Positions 36,733 through 48,863 are shown, numbered from the stretch's first letter. The stretch is 64,000 nt of DNA from Prillingera fragicola (GCA_002335605.1 BEDY01000002.1:1426001-1490000); one strand, 5' to 3'. A program made the numbers and translations. The notes: generated from the letters alone by a model not told the origin.

Positions 36733-36828
36733 ACAGAGGAGGCGAAAAAGGGCTGTGAGGCCCATCACCTTGTATCGTTCAAGTAGATGCATAGTGGTTG
36801 TGAAGTGCAAGATAATGTCGTGGTGGCA

Positions 36829-37742
36829 CTAGTGCTTGACGGCGCAGACCATGACCGAGTCCTTGCCCATTGTTTCCGTGTGAACCGTGGTGAGCTCTGG
36901 CAGACCTACGTCCATGCCCGGTGGCACCACACTGATGCCCTCGCCAATAAACATTGGCGCGACAGTGACAACGACGCTGTCGACCAGTGGTGTTCCGTCG
37001 GGTCGCGGTCCAGCATGCAGAAATGATGCCAGCACACGTGAACCTCCCTCAATCATGACAGACCTCAACCCCAGAAAGGTGAGCAGGCCAGGGAGCGCCT
37101 GTGGTGGAATGTGCCCTGGGGGTCGTCAGCTTTAGCCTCACCAGTCATAATCACCATTAGCGTCCAAATCAGTTCTAACGATTCTGGCCCCAGCCTCCTC
37201 TAGCAACTTGGCCTTCACAGGTGATGCGTCCGTTCCACAGATGATCCATGGTTGTCGCACGATACCGGAGCCCTGTGCGGTCGTCCTTGTGAGGCCGTCA
37301 CGAAATTCGGTCCATGTGGAGAGCATGCGTGCTGTTGGAGGTGTGCGCAGACGCGGGTCGAGGATGAGAATCTGGGGTGGCAGGTAGGCCGGGTCGTCTT
37401 GCGGAACCAGTTGGACTGGGCGTGTTAGTTGGATCAGCTCGTGAAGAAGTACCTACTCTTGAGGCGGGGGTCATCCATGACCAGTGTGTGAACCCCAATG
37501 AGAATTGCATCATGCATCATGCGCAGCCTGGGGGGGTCAATTTTGCTTACGCCTGGTTTGACGCACCAGTGGGTCATGAGCATGCTCTCTGGCCCAGAGA
37601 TGAGGACACGAGCGCCGCCCGGTCCGCCGAGTTTGGCGTCTAGACTTTGAGCCCAAGTAAGTGTCACATGTGCGCGAGTCGCTGTTCTTTCAGCCGCGAT
37701 CAACTTTTGTACGTTGTCGACTAGAAACGGGGGTGGGGACAT
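36829..37742 (-). CDS. RIB7: Diaminoribosylamino-pyrimidinone phosphate reductase (riboflavin step 2)
   Basis: NADPH-dependent reductase of 2,5-diamino-6-ribosylamino-4(3H)-pyrimidinone 5'-phosphate in riboflavin synthesis. Exons (high to low): 37742-37567, 37527-37457, 37415-37155, 37115-36829; 264 aa versus about 244 in yeast. RibD_C-type fold motifs: HVTLTWAQSLDAKLGG at about residues 23-38, ISGPESMLMTHWLRMMHDAI with the conserved MTHxLR and HD pair (split by an intron), GVHTLVMDDPRL, and the substrate/NADPH loop VMIEGGSRVLASFL. The first intron (39 nt, 37528-37566) has no stop in frame. The start MSPPPFLVDN is preferred; an upstream in-frame extension to 37790 has no support. The gene converges with TRP5 (96 bp between stop codons) and diverges from the Asteroid-type gene. 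Confidence 0.93.
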
Positions 37743-38271
37743 TCTAAGACGCTGTTGGAAACTTGAAGGCCAACGCAGAGATGGAGTCAATCGTCAGGCT
37801 CTCGTGATTTCACGGACTTGCGGTGACTGTCCGTCTTCAGCCCCGATAAGATTGAGTGGGAAGGAGAGCCAATCCACTGTTTCATCAGTTGTTAGTGTGC
37901 CACACTTAGAAACGGTCGAGGGCTGCAAGTATCTGCAGCCTGGGTGTCCTGGATACAGCACAGGTACCCATAGCATGCACAAGAATGATTATGGTAACAG
38001 ACTGAGAGCTGCCGGCTTAAGAGGTAGTGCGACCACGGAACCAGATTTTTCTGACCTCCACTCTTAAGTTGTTGACGGTCCTCTTGGATGCCTAACCATG
38101 CTCGAGGATCTGCCATTTCCTCATAACTTGCACTCATTTCCAGCTTTCCGAAAGCACTGTCGTATTTTTCAAACATCAAGCATGACGCACTAGATTTAGC
38201 GACTTTTGTAGGACCAAACCGCTGCTCTCAACCGACCTTGGCGACGAGTTTTGGCATTTCGACATACAAAC
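37743..38271. promoter_or_regulatory. Divergent promoter between RIB7 and the Asteroid-type gene
   Basis: 529 bp, moderately AT-rich for this window, without open frames of note. It must hold both promoters; no specific element was recognised. Confidence 0.4.
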
Positions 38272-40582
38272 ATGGGCGTCCGTGGTCTTACATCATACTT
38301 GGTAGACAACAGAGCCGCACTTGCGCAGACGATTGAATTTGACCAGAGTGATGCGAGCGCCCGACCAGCGACCCCGTTGGTTGTCGATGCTTGGGGGTTA
38401 GTTTTGTAACGAGGGCCGCGCTCACTTTGCAGTATTATTTACCAGCTGTACCAAGAGACACTTCCGTGGGCAGCAGGCGGCGAGTACCTTTGCTTTTACC
38501 GCCTAACCCGACAGCTTGTAGAAGCGTGGCGCAGTGTCGGCCTTGAGCCAACATGTGTCTTTGACGGTGAGCTCGTAAAAGAATCCGAAGCTGACGGCAG
38601 GACCCCGGCCTGCGGCCAAACACTCCACAACAATCAAACGCATGCAGAGAAACATTACCTCTGCTCGCGGATTCTACACTTCGGATGAGCCCGGCCGCTC
38701 GCAGCACAACAAGTTTGCCAATATGATCCTGCCCTTGTTCGCATCGCATGCGTTCAGCTACGCTATGACGTCCATGGGGGTTGCGTGTCACTTTGTGTCG
38801 CTTGGAGAGGCCGACGCGGTATGTGTCACTCTGGCTGGAAAACTTGACGCGTATGTGCTGGGCCAGGACTCTGACTTAGTTATTCTTCCTGGCACATTCC
38901 GTGGCTACTGCCCGCTAGACATGATGGAGTGGTCGTCGGAAGAGGCCCCAGAGAGCTACGTTGGCACGCTTCTGCCGCCACCCCCTCAAAGGGGCTCGAC
39001 AAGAGTAACTCTGCGTCTGACGGCTTTCAAAGCCGAGAAGCTCGCCGAGCATATAGACCTCACGATTGGCCAGCTCGCGCTCCTCTCGGGCCTCATGGGC
39101 AACGACTATGTCGAGCGCGGCCCAGCTTTTCTTGCAGTCGACTCGGAGACGTGCGTCATGGTGATTGCCGACGAAATCAAACGAGAACAGGGCGATCCCC
39201 GGCGCACTGTTCAAAATCTGTACGAGGGCTACAAGGACGAGCTTGACATTAGTGCGCTCACCAACGACATTATCGCTTCCATGAAGCAGTACGATCCTTC
39301 TCTGCCTACACCATGCTGCGAGGTCTTTCCCTTTTGCGGCAGCGTCACGACAGCCTGTATAGGCTCTAGCCCGGCACGGTCAGCCTATTTTGCTCTCCAG
39401 CAGCTAGGCCACATGCGGGGGCTAGTTGACGCCTACGTTTCCTCTGACAGGATTTATCTCTCTCAAATCCTCGACAACCCGTGGCTTCCGCACCCTCGCG
39501 CCGCAAGAGCCAACACTGCGCTACGTGCGACAGCTTACGTCATTCTTGAATCTATTGCAGGAGGGTTTTGGAGAAACTCGAAGACAGTGTACGAGTACAA
39601 TCGCGCAGGCCCCGACGCAGCGGGATCGACAGCGATTAAGGAGCCGTTCGCCGTCTGGTCTCCCGTCCGTGCTTCCCTCCTGCCATTACAACTGCGGCAG
39701 GAACTATATCTCAAACATCTAGGTGCTGACACGGCTGGTATCAAAGCTCTACCCATGGACTTGCAGCCTCTCGCGGCCGTTATGCGGTTTTGTGCAACAT
39801 CCGCCGCAGACGGCGAGAAGCAAGAGTTGAAGTGGCACAGATCTGAAATTGAGGCTGTTCTTCGTGCTGCTCTCGGCACGTACGGTGGCTGGTCTAGTGA
39901 CAAGGACACGTTGAACCCGGAACCAGCACCTACCCCCCTCTTGACGAACCGGAACGCGCAGCTCGTAGCTCAGTTCATTGGGACGTTTGCGGACGCACAC
40001 CTCCTCGCTCAGGCCCTTGTGCTGGTCGACGCAAATGACACCCCGCTTCCGCACTTGTTGCCATTCAAGTACATTTGCGGCTCGGCGCTTCATGCTGCCC
40101 TGCTAGGCGAGGATCCCCCGGCAGGCTCAAATTGGAAATGGAGCCCAGTGTTGAGGCGAAAGCTCAACGCAATGGTCGACGCTGTCTGTGAGGGGTTACA
40201 GAGGAAGGTATTTGCTAGGAGCTTGCTGTCCAAGCCCGCCCAGGCTACCCAGCAGGTGAGGCAGCATGTGGTGCAGCAGACAAGCCACACGTCTGGGGCT
40301 GCAAGCAGAAGCGGCGACTGGGGCCGTGACCTACCGATTTTGTCGCTGCCGGCAAGCCTGGGGTCCAGCACCGCTAAGGAGGCGCTGGTGGTGGCCAAGC
40401 TGGGCGACAAACCCATACCGGTCGTTCAAGAAAGGTCTCTGAGGCGTACAAGTGGGGCCGCGTTGGCTAGGAGCCAGAGTCCTGAGAAGACTTTTGGGGT
40501 CGGTGGACGTAGAGCTAGTGATGCTGCAACAACATGGCGCCGGCCAGGTCGAGTGGAGACGGACAAGGACACGGATAAGTAG
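38272..40582 (+). CDS. Asteroid-type XPG/FEN-fold protein
   Basis: Exons: 38272-38396, 38433-38566, 38601-40582; 746 aa. The N terminus MGVRGLTSYLVDN and the block PLVVDAWGIIYQLYQETLPW are those of the Asteroid branch of the XPG/FEN nuclease superfamily. Next come CVFDGPRPAAKHSTTIKR, then SLGEADAVCVTLAGKLDAYV followed by LGQDSDLVIL, the internal (XPG-I) acidic motif with Glu, Asp and DSD, and GQLALLSGLMGNDYVERG, matching the helix-hairpin-helix edge. Several metal-binding acids are therefore present, so activity is possible, but the canonical FEN pattern EAEA is GEAD here and no function is firmly known for fungal members. The C-terminal 200 residues are Ser/Gln/Arg-rich and probably disordered. 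Both introns (36 and 34 nt) interrupt the N-terminal nuclease region. The stop codon lies 58 bp from the end of the convergent leucine-rich gene. Confidence 0.85.
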
Positions 40583-40640
40583 AGTGTACAGTACCAGGTC
40601 AATGAAACTGCATATGCATACAACAATAGTTCTGTATGGT

Positions 40641-41953
40641 TTAAAAGATGACGTCTACCCACCGTCCCGCGCTCGCTTGGACTAGCGACCGGAGTGCTCG
40701 CCGGTCAGACTCTACGCCACGAAGGCCGAGGGTGCGTAGTGAGGGCAGACAGGGGTGCACACGCCTCTCGGTCAGAGTTGGGATTGTCGGTGCTGCTCCC
40801 CACTCGTCCGCGTCCTCCTCTGTTTCAGGCTCGGTGACTGGCGGGGCATGAGGTGGTGCCGCTCCACCGCCCCAAAGTGCCCGGATTGAAATCTCTGGCT
40901 GCAGCCGGCCATACGACATGTCCAGAGTCTGCAGCACTCGCAACCTGCGTGCGAGAGCTGTGAGCCCTCGTGGCCAGGCAGCATAGGGATCGGCGTCCTG
41001 ACGTTGTGGCGGGGCAGCACATACACCCGCAAGACCAAGAGCACGAAGACCTGGAGGCACCAGATCAGCCAGCGTCGTCAGGTCTGTTGGAAGAGTGCAA
41101 AAGGCGAGGTCGAGAGATGTGAGAGCTAAGAATGGCGCGCGTGTGGCGCCACGTAAGAGGGGCAGCGGAGAAGGGTGAGCTGTAAGTGCAAGATGAGCCA
41201 GAGTCGTGGGCGGACCGGCGTCCCAGTCATCCTCCTCTGCCTCTGAGCCTGACGCATGTTGCTCGAACAGAGCACGGAGGTGGCGGTCGCTCAGCCGCGG
41301 TGGGCCTGGCAGCAGCGAGGAGGCGGAGAGGAGCGTGCCAATTAAATGTGTATCAAGCTCCAGTACACCTGCCAGCATTGCCTCGGACAAGGTCACAACC
41401 TCGCTCGGGGCGGCAGGGTCCTCGGTTGCGCTGTCCCAGACTACCGTCGTGTCGCGCAAGAGCTGGAGGACGAGGTGGGTGCATGTTGACACCAGGCTGG
41501 GTACGCCAGGGAGACGTGGGGGATGGGGGTGCACGATAGCAGCCGCGTCCAACATGTCGGCGCCGGAAACTACCACTTTAACCGGGGAAGTGCGTGGGTC
41601 AGGTTTCGCGGCCTCCTTTGGCTGCCAGCTGCGCGGTGGTGCTGGGCCAGCAACTCGGCGTGCTGCGCGTGCGTGCGCCTCACGCTCTCGTCGTAGGAGC
41701 TCTGCACTGAAAGACGTTAGCGCCGTGGGAGCTTGCAAAGACCCTACGGGTGAACATCTGTGCTGTCTATATCCACAACGGGTGTGGCCGTCCCGTTTGC
41801 CCATGTGCGCGCGAGATGCGGCGCGACATCACGGGGTGTCCCCTGTCTCGAGGCCCCGAGGAGGTCGTTTACTGTACGGTCTGGCCTTGTTGTATCTCGT
41901 GTTGCGTGCACTGTTCCTACTAGATGCTTGAAAGTCGGAGCATGCTTTGGCAT
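40641..41953 (-). CDS. Leucine-rich protein of unknown function
   Basis: Exons: 41953-41748 and 41706-40641 (intron 41 nt, GTAGGG donor, CTAAC branch); 423 aa. I do not recognise the family with confidence. The N terminus has TVNDLLGASRQGT, followed by an Arg/Ala-rich helix (ELLRREREAHARAARRV) and a basic Pro-rich linker. From about residue 130 there are irregular leucine-rich stretches such as LVSTCTHLVLQLL, LALTSLDLAFCTLPTDLTTL, LRALGLAG, LRVLQTLDMSYGRLQPEI and LPSLRTLGLRGVESD, spaced like a degenerate leucine-rich-repeat solenoid. An acidic patch (SEAEEDDWD) sits midway. No signal peptide or membrane helix is seen. It diverges from the alpha-mannosidase gene across 285 bp. The coding call itself is supported by phase-consistent splicing and low stop density. 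Confidence 0.68.
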
Positions 41954-42238
41954 GCTGCCGGGGTGAGGGCGAGAGTTGAAGACAAAGTGTGGACAGCGCT
42001 AGAGTGTGATGCAGTGGCAATTTCCTGCACCGGCGTCTTCCCCGCATACCCCATAGTAGTTTACCCCAGGTTTACCCTGAGTGAAGCCTCCTTCCCCGCG
42101 TGGGCTGTAGACGTCACCTGAGACGACCGTCCAGCACTGACAGACACGGCGGCCGAAGCTACTTGAGCTGCACTCGGCAACGGGTTAGTACGTTCGCCCA
42201 GTCTCCCATTGAACTGGCTTGGACACATCCACAGCACA

Positions 42239-45200
42239 ATGGGGTCCATTTACAACAATAGCAACAATCACAGGTCAAGGCAAGCGGTCCACTTTGCTGC
42301 TGCCGGCAACGACCTCGGCAACGGCCGCAACATTCGCAATGACAGGGGGCCCAAGGAAGACTACCCAACCATCAACTACAATGCCAGTACGTCCTGGGCA
42401 TAATGGATGCAGCTGATATTTAGAGTACAAGGCCCTAGGCACTCTGCGTGGCCGTCTCGACCAGTTTACTGTGCGTAGCACCGGCAGCAAAGCAACTAAC
42501 CATCCAGGGCGGCCACTTTCGAGACTACAATCTCTCGGCGCTTCTGTTCGCCCACCGCCTCAACGGCGACAAGCACGTCAAGCTTGAAGTCTGGAGCGCA
42601 CCCGGTCTGACCAAGCCTACCTTTGCAGAGGCCAAGAGGGCATCGTACAAGTCTGCCAAGATTGGCGACAAGTTCGGGCCTAGTTGGGTGAGTAGTCGTG
42701 CATGTGGCAGTGCTGAACGACAGACCAACCACTGGTTCAAAGTCACGGTGCACATTCCCAAAGAGTTTGAATCGTATGAGCGCATTCAGCGTAAGCAGGA
42801 ATATGCTAGGGCATGCGCTGATGGACAGTCGAGTTTGACTGCTCGGGCGAGGCCATGGTGTTCGACACGGATGGTGTCCCTTATCATGGTGAGCTAGACG
42901 TCCTGAGCTGCGCGTGCTCACAACAGGTCTCACCGGTGGATTCAGCGTCGATCGTCGTGTCGAGTTTATTATTCCCGAAAAGCACCGCAAAGCAGGTGTC
43001 GGCCACTACTACATTGAGGCTAGTTGCAACGCCATGTTTGGCCAGAACGGCGAGAACCCCCCTGACGTAAGGGCCAGCTGCTGCTTGTTGCTAACTACAG
43101 CCTGACCGCTACTACAAGCTCGAGTCGGCCGACCTGGTGGTGCCCAACATGGAGGCCTGGCGTCTAATGTGGGACCACGACACCCTGCGTCAAATCTTTC
43201 AGCAGCTGCCCGAGGACTCGTCGCTCGGGAACCGCGCCAAATGGGCGGCCAACGAGATCATGAACGTGTTCAAGGAGGGTGACCTTTCTAGTGTCTCTGA
43301 CGCTCGCAAGTGTGCTGAAAAGATTCTTGGCTCGGACTGGGAAAAGCACATTGAGGCAGAGAGCAAGGACGCTGAAAAGCAGCGCGGCACGCTCTGGGGT
43401 GTTGGCCACTGCCACATTGACACTGCCTGGCTCTGGCCCTTTTCTGTTACCCAGCAAAAGTCGGCTCGCTCGTGGTCTACGCAGTGCGACCTCATGGACC
43501 GCTACCCCGAGCACCGCTTCTCGGCCACACAGGCCCAGCAGTTCAAGTGGACAGAGGAGCTCTACCCCGAGCTCTTTCAGCGTATCCGCGCCAAGGTTCA
43601 TGAGGGAACCTTTCAGCCCCTCGGCTGCACCTGGGTCGAGATGGACACGAACGTGCCTTCTGGAGAGGCCCTCTGCCGTCAGTTTCTGTACGGCCAGCGC
43701 TTTTACGAGAGCCGCTTTGGCTTCCGCTCAAAAACCTTTGTGCTGCCCGACACATTTGGTTACTCGAGTCAGCTACCGCAGATCTCGCGTCTCTCGGGCG
43801 CAGGCAACTTCTTCACCCAAAAGCTGTCGTGGAACGCCATCAACCCGTTCCCCCACACGACATTCAACTGGGTCGGCCTCGACGGCTCACAGGTGCTCAC
43901 ACACATGACGCCGGTCAACAACTACAATTCGCAGTGCAACATCGATGACATCAAGCACGGCATGAGCCAGCACAAGAATCTTGATGTCTCTTGTAGGTAG
44001 CCAGTGGTGGGGTCAACAGCTGACATGTAGCCAACTCGCTCCTGCTCTTTGGTAATGGAGACGGCGGTGGTGGACCTACGCCCCCCATGCTCGAAAAGCT
44101 CCGTCGTGCCCGCGCCGTTGGTCATCGCCACGACGCGGGCGGCCAGCTCCCTCTTGTCAAGATGGGGGGCAGCTTTGACGAGTTTTACGATGCTGTTCGT
44201 GGAGAGACGAACAATGGTCGTACTCTCCCCATCTGGCATGGCGAGCTCTACTTTGAGCTCCACCGCGCGACCTACACGTCGCATGGCTCGATCAAGAAGG
44301 GTAATCGCAAGAGCGAGATTCTCATGCGCGAAGCCGAGTATGCGTGTACCATGGCTAGCTTGCACGAGGCCTCGTATAAGTACCCCAAGGACAAGATTGA
44401 CGCTGCCTGGGAGGACTTGCTGCTCTGTCAGTTTCACGACGTGCTCCCCGGCTCGTCCATTCAAATGGTCTATACCGACGCCGAGGCCAAGTACGCCAAG
44501 TTGCACAAGTCTATTACTAAGGTTATCGACGACGCTTACGCCGTCCTTTTCAAGGGCACTGCGGCGCTGGGTCCCAACGAAAAGGTCTCGGGCAGCAAGC
44601 CATTCATCGTCGGTGTTAACACCCTGCCCGGCTATGCCCGCCAAGAAGTCGTCAAGGTGGCGCTTGCAGACCACGCGTCGGTACGAACCCACTCTGCCCA
44701 GGTTTCCAAGGACGGCAAGCACGGTTTCATGCTCATTGATGCGGCCGCAGACAGCGCCTTTGGTGTGCCCAAGGGTCTTTACGCAGACATTGGTCAGGCG
44801 TTCGCCTCCAAGATTGGCGAGGACGAGTTTCACGTTGGCAACGCCTCGATCAAGCTCAAGATCAAGGGCGGGCGCATCTCGAGTATCTATGATGTCCATC
44901 TCGATCGCGAGCTGATCCCTGAGGGAGAGAGTGCCGGTCTGGTCATTATGGAGGACCACCCCAACTACTGGGACGCTTGGGATGTCGAAGACTTTCACCT
45001 GCAGAAGCAGACGCACCTCAAGTTTGACAAGGTGTCTGTGCAAGAGACTGGACCCCTCCGCGCGAGCCTCGGCGTGTCTGCCAAGTTTGGCAAGAGCACT
45101 ATCAGCTTTGACATTTCCATCGACGCGGTCGCTGCCTCGCTCAGGGCAGACGCGCGCAGCATGGTGCGCTTTGATGCACACGCCGACTGGCACGAGAAGC

Positions 45201-45973
45201 ACATGTTCCTCAAGTTTGAGCTTCCTCTCGACATTCACAACGACAATGCGACGTATGACACGCAGTTTGGCGCGCTTCAGCGCCCGACGCACCGCAACAC
45301 GTCATGGGATGCAGCCAAGTTTGAGGTCTGCGGCCACAAGTTTGCCGACCTGTCCGAGTTTGGCTATGGTGTTGCCCTCATGACCGACTGCAAGTATGGT
45401 TACGCCACCGAGGGCAACGTCATGCGCCTCTCAATGCTGCGCGGCCCTACCATGCCTGACCCTGACACGGACATGGGCAAGCACACATTTTCGTTTGCCA
45501 TCTACCCGCACGAAGGCACTTATATTGAGAGCGACGTGTCGCCAGTTGCCATTGCGTTCAACAATCCCCTGCGCCTGCGCCTTGGATCGGCAGCCGCGGC
45601 AATGGACGCCCCCAGCATGCCGTTCAGCGTCAAGGGGGCCCGCAACGTGTTCCTCGAGACGGTCAAGCGCGGCGAGGATGACGTCCACAAGGCGGGTAAA
45701 GAGCGTACCCTCATTCTGCGTCTGTATGAGCAGTACGGTGGCCACGCCAATGCCACTCTCAACATTTCCGGCCTACCCGTGGCCAAGGCCGAGATTGTCA
45801 ACATTATGGAGGACCACGTCTCCAAGCTCGACGTATCGAGCACCGCGTCGGGCAACGACACGAGTGTCAAGTTGTCTTTCCGCGGCTACGAGATCAAGAC
45901 TGTGCGTCTCACGCTTGCCGAGGGCAAGCCCAAGGTGCGCTGCTCAAGCGCCGATGGGTGGATCAAGGTGTAG
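42239..45973 (+). CDS. AMS1: Alpha-mannosidase, GH38 (vacuolar Ams1 type)
   Basis: Hydrolyses terminal alpha-mannose from free oligosaccharides; yeast Ams1 reaches the vacuole by the Cvt/autophagy route. Exons: 42239-42386, 42424-42470, 42508-42687, 42724-42790, 42829-42888, 42927-43066, 43101-43992, 44031-45973; 1158 aa. No signal peptide is present, as expected for Ams1. The catalytic domain opens with WGVGHCHIDTAWLWPFS (zinc His and Asp at about 319-321), then FSATQAQQFKWTEELYPELF and the likely nucleophile segment WVEMDTNVPSGEAL, then FVLPDTFGYSSQLPQI and the zinc histidine in LCQFHDVLPGSSI. The C-terminal beta domains carry EDHPNYWDAWDVEDFHL and YGVALMTDCKYGYATEGNVMRLSMLRGP, both GH38 hallmarks. 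Introns crowd the N-terminal 320 residues (34-38 nt each). The ATG at 42239 is inferred; conservation begins around YPTINYNA. A 456-codon antisense frame is a shadow. Confidence 0.95.
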
Positions 45974-46327
45974 ACACACCAAGCACGCCCTCAGGCTCAG
46001 GGGGTTCGCAAAGGGCCTCGCCGCCTGATTGCATACAGCAGCAGTAACACCCGGGTATCCGGAGAAGCACGAGAACACGTTGTAGAAGAAGTTTAAATAC
46101 AAGATGGAACAGATGGGTGAGCTCTTGATTCAAACTGTACACGATTCAGGGTAGATACCAGGGCTGGCAAGCCGGGTCGATCACACCACGTGGCATTCGG
46201 TCAGCTCCGACGATGTCCCCAGCATCTGAAAAGATGCTTTTGCCGCTCTTGACTTTTACATCTCCACACACTACACACTCCCACTCCCTCATGCTCGCAT
46301 GACACCACAATCATACAACGCATAGCA
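45974..46327. other. Intergenic, AMS1 to MFS transporter
   Basis: 354 bp in tandem orientation: the 3' region of AMS1 and the promoter of the transporter. No further feature was recognised. Confidence 0.4.
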
Positions 46328-48863
46328 ATGAATCGTCACTCAGAATACCAAGCGCGAGATCGCGCGCCACCTCCGGCCATGGTCAACGATTCGGCACTAC
46401 TGGAAGAGGATGAGGAGCCAGAGCTCATGTGGCCCGCAACCCTCACGCCGGCAGAAGCACAAGCAGAAGGCAAGAAGACTGCGCTGCGCCGCGCATCATC
46501 ACGACTGCCACGGCCACCTGCACCTGCTCCTCCAATGAAGCCTGGCGCGCCGCGCACAGAAGCGGGCAGCAAACAGGCTGTGGCAAATGAGGAGAAGCAC
46601 GAGGACGATGACGATAACAAGACTGCGCCGCCGCCACCGCCGCGCACGACGACGGGCGATGTGGAAGCGGCACGCGAGCCGGACATCTATGATCGTTTCC
46701 CTCCGCAAAAGAAACGCTGGATCGTGGCGGTTGTCAGCTTTTCGGCCTTTATTGGACGTGAGTATCTGTGGAGCTGGTGGCGCAGCGGGAAGGTCTGCGG
46801 TCGCTTGGGTCGAAAAGTTGCTGGAGATGCGTGCAGCGTGGGCTGTCATGTGTGCAGATGAGCGGCATATGCGGCCGCGTCTACAACTACATCTCCATCT
46901 GCCTGCCGGTCTGTGAGAGCGAGCGACCTGGATGCAGAGGCAGAGGGGTTAGTCCGTGGCGCCGGAGTTCGGCATCAGTGAGCGCGGTTGCCGAGTCGTC
47001 CAACCATGGCGCTCGGGTCACGCCGAGACACATCTCGACCGCGCCCCCGCGGCCGACCAACTTGCACGTTCTCCGAACCTTGGCAAAAACCCAGCTCTTG
47101 TTTCTCAGCCGATACCCTGCCTCAGCGAGGCTCGCCACAACGCAGCGAATATTGTTGCTGACCTCTACAGCTGTCGCGTCTTCCGCGTTCCTGCCGTCCA
47201 TCTCCGTCATGGCAAAGGACTTGAACACTACGCCGGCAGTGATCAATTACACTGTCGCCATCTTTATTATCGCTGTCGGTGTCGCACCCATTTTTTGGAG
47301 TCCTCTTTCTGGATTTTATGGGCGTAGGCCTGTGTATCTCATGAGCATGCCGATCATGGTGAGTCACCGGTGGCGCGAAACCCTGGCGCCACTTTTCCTT
47401 TTTCCCCGCACATTGAGCTGACGTACAGACTGTGGCATCAATAGGTGTCGCAGAGTCCAGGACTGTCGCACAGCTCATCGGCACGCGTATCTTGCAAGGC
47501 ATTGGATCTTCGTGTGTGCTGTCCGTCGGTGCAGGCACTGTCGGAGACATTTACCGTCCCACTGAACGTGCCAACGCGATGTCCTGGTTTTACTCTGGTG
47601 TACTGGTGGGGCCTGCCTGTGCACCCGTCATTGCAGGTATCTTCACAGAGTACACGGCAATTACGTGGCGCGCAACACAGTACTTTCTGTGCGCCACAAG
47701 CGCACTCGCTGTCATTCTGGTCGCACTGTTCTTGCCCGAGACGTCACATCCCGTACTACCGCACGACAAGGCCAAGGAGGCGACGGGTAAAAAGTTTGTC
47801 ATGTACTGGTTCAACCCCGTCAAGTCTCTGGGGCTCATGCGCTTCCCCAACATTGTGGCTGTCACGACTGCCAGCTCGTTTATTATGCTCATGACCTACA
47901 TGATCATGGTGCCCATGGCGACAATCTTCCAGGACAGGTACAACCTCGACAATACGGCCCTTGCCGGCTGCGTGTATCTGTCGACAGGCATTGGTACCAT
48001 GATAGGTAGTCGCATTGCTGGTCCGTCAGCGGATCGCATCGTGCGCACCTGGCTCAAGAAGCGCGGATATCGCCGTCCAGAGGACAGGTTGCGCGCGGCC
48101 CTCCTCGGCGCAGGCTTAATCACCCCCGCAACAGCGCTCATCTACGGCTGGCTGCTGTGGGCCAACAAAGGCGGTATTTGGCCGCCACTCGTCATTCTCG
48201 TCATCAACGGTATTGGCATGCAGTTGAGTTTGACGCCGTTGAACACTTAGTGAGCTGCTCGTTAGATCCTTTTGCTGACTATCCAGTCTCGTCGATGCTG
48301 TCCAGGGCCGGTCAGCCGAAGCTATCGCTGTCAACAACTTTTGGCGATACATTCTCTCTGCCGCTGGTTCTGCGTTTGTGCTCCCAATGATTGACGCCAT
48401 TGGCCTCGGCTGGACCATGACTGTCGGCGCCGTCCTTGGCTGGCTCGGGTTTGGTGCAATCGTGGCTACGCTTGTTTGGGGAGAGCGCTGGCGCGAGGCC
48501 GTGGGCAGCAAAGAGATGACCGTGTCCGAGGAAAAGGAGCAGGAAGCCGACGGCGGGCGTGCCCCCGACAGCGAGCTGGAGGTCAAGGCCAGCGACGTGA
48601 AAGAGGCTCGCCGCCCTTCGGCATCCAGCGACCACAGTCATGGCGAGGCAGAACACGGCGAACCGACTCATCTCGTCTCGGCACTCGACAGGCAACGCAC
48701 GCGTACTGCCCGTCGCCCACGTGCCGCCAGCGGTACGGGGGCGTACAGCCTCACCCGCGAGAGGACGCGTAGGGGCAGTACGGCAAGCACCATGCCGAGC
48801 GTTGGCGAGGTCCTGCAGCGTACTGTCAGTCTGTCGGGCGTGAGCGTGCACGGTGGGGGTTAA
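46328..48863 (+). CDS. Major facilitator transporter, DHA1 (drug:H+ antiporter) type
   Basis: Exons: 46328-46757, 47171-47358, 47429-48249, 48287-48863; 671 aa. A cytosolic N-terminal arm of about 130 residues (acidic and Pro-rich) precedes the first helix (WIVAVVSFSAFIGPVASSAF). Motif A between helices 2 and 3 reads SPLSGFYGRRPVYLMSM, and helix 4-5 has RILQGIGSSCVLSVGAGTVGDIY and the antiporter motif C region GVLVGPACAPVIAGIF. About 12 helices can be counted; a long Ser/Arg-rich tail of about 130 residues follows WREAVGSKEM. This fits fungal DHA1 multidrug/polyamine exporters at the plasma membrane; the substrate cannot be read from sequence. Intron 1 is 413 nt, ten times the local norm, but joining FIGP to VASSAFLPSI gives the expected helix 1, so I accept it. 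The other introns are 70 and 37 nt. Confidence 0.87.

Noticed and set aside
35164..36810. 548-codon minus-strand open frame antisense to TRP5
   Set aside because: It mirrors the TRP5 codon pattern. Strong preference for C/G at third positions removes stops from one antisense frame. The product has no family similarity, whereas TRP5 is conserved throughout.
38642..40582. Start of the Asteroid-type protein at the Met of the large open frame (38642)
   Set aside because: Two upstream exons restore the diagnostic MGVRGLTSYL N terminus and the first catalytic acids.
43922..45292. 456-codon minus-strand open frame antisense to the alpha-mannosidase gene
   Set aside because: Same codon-bias shadow; the plus-strand GH38 motifs explain the sequence.
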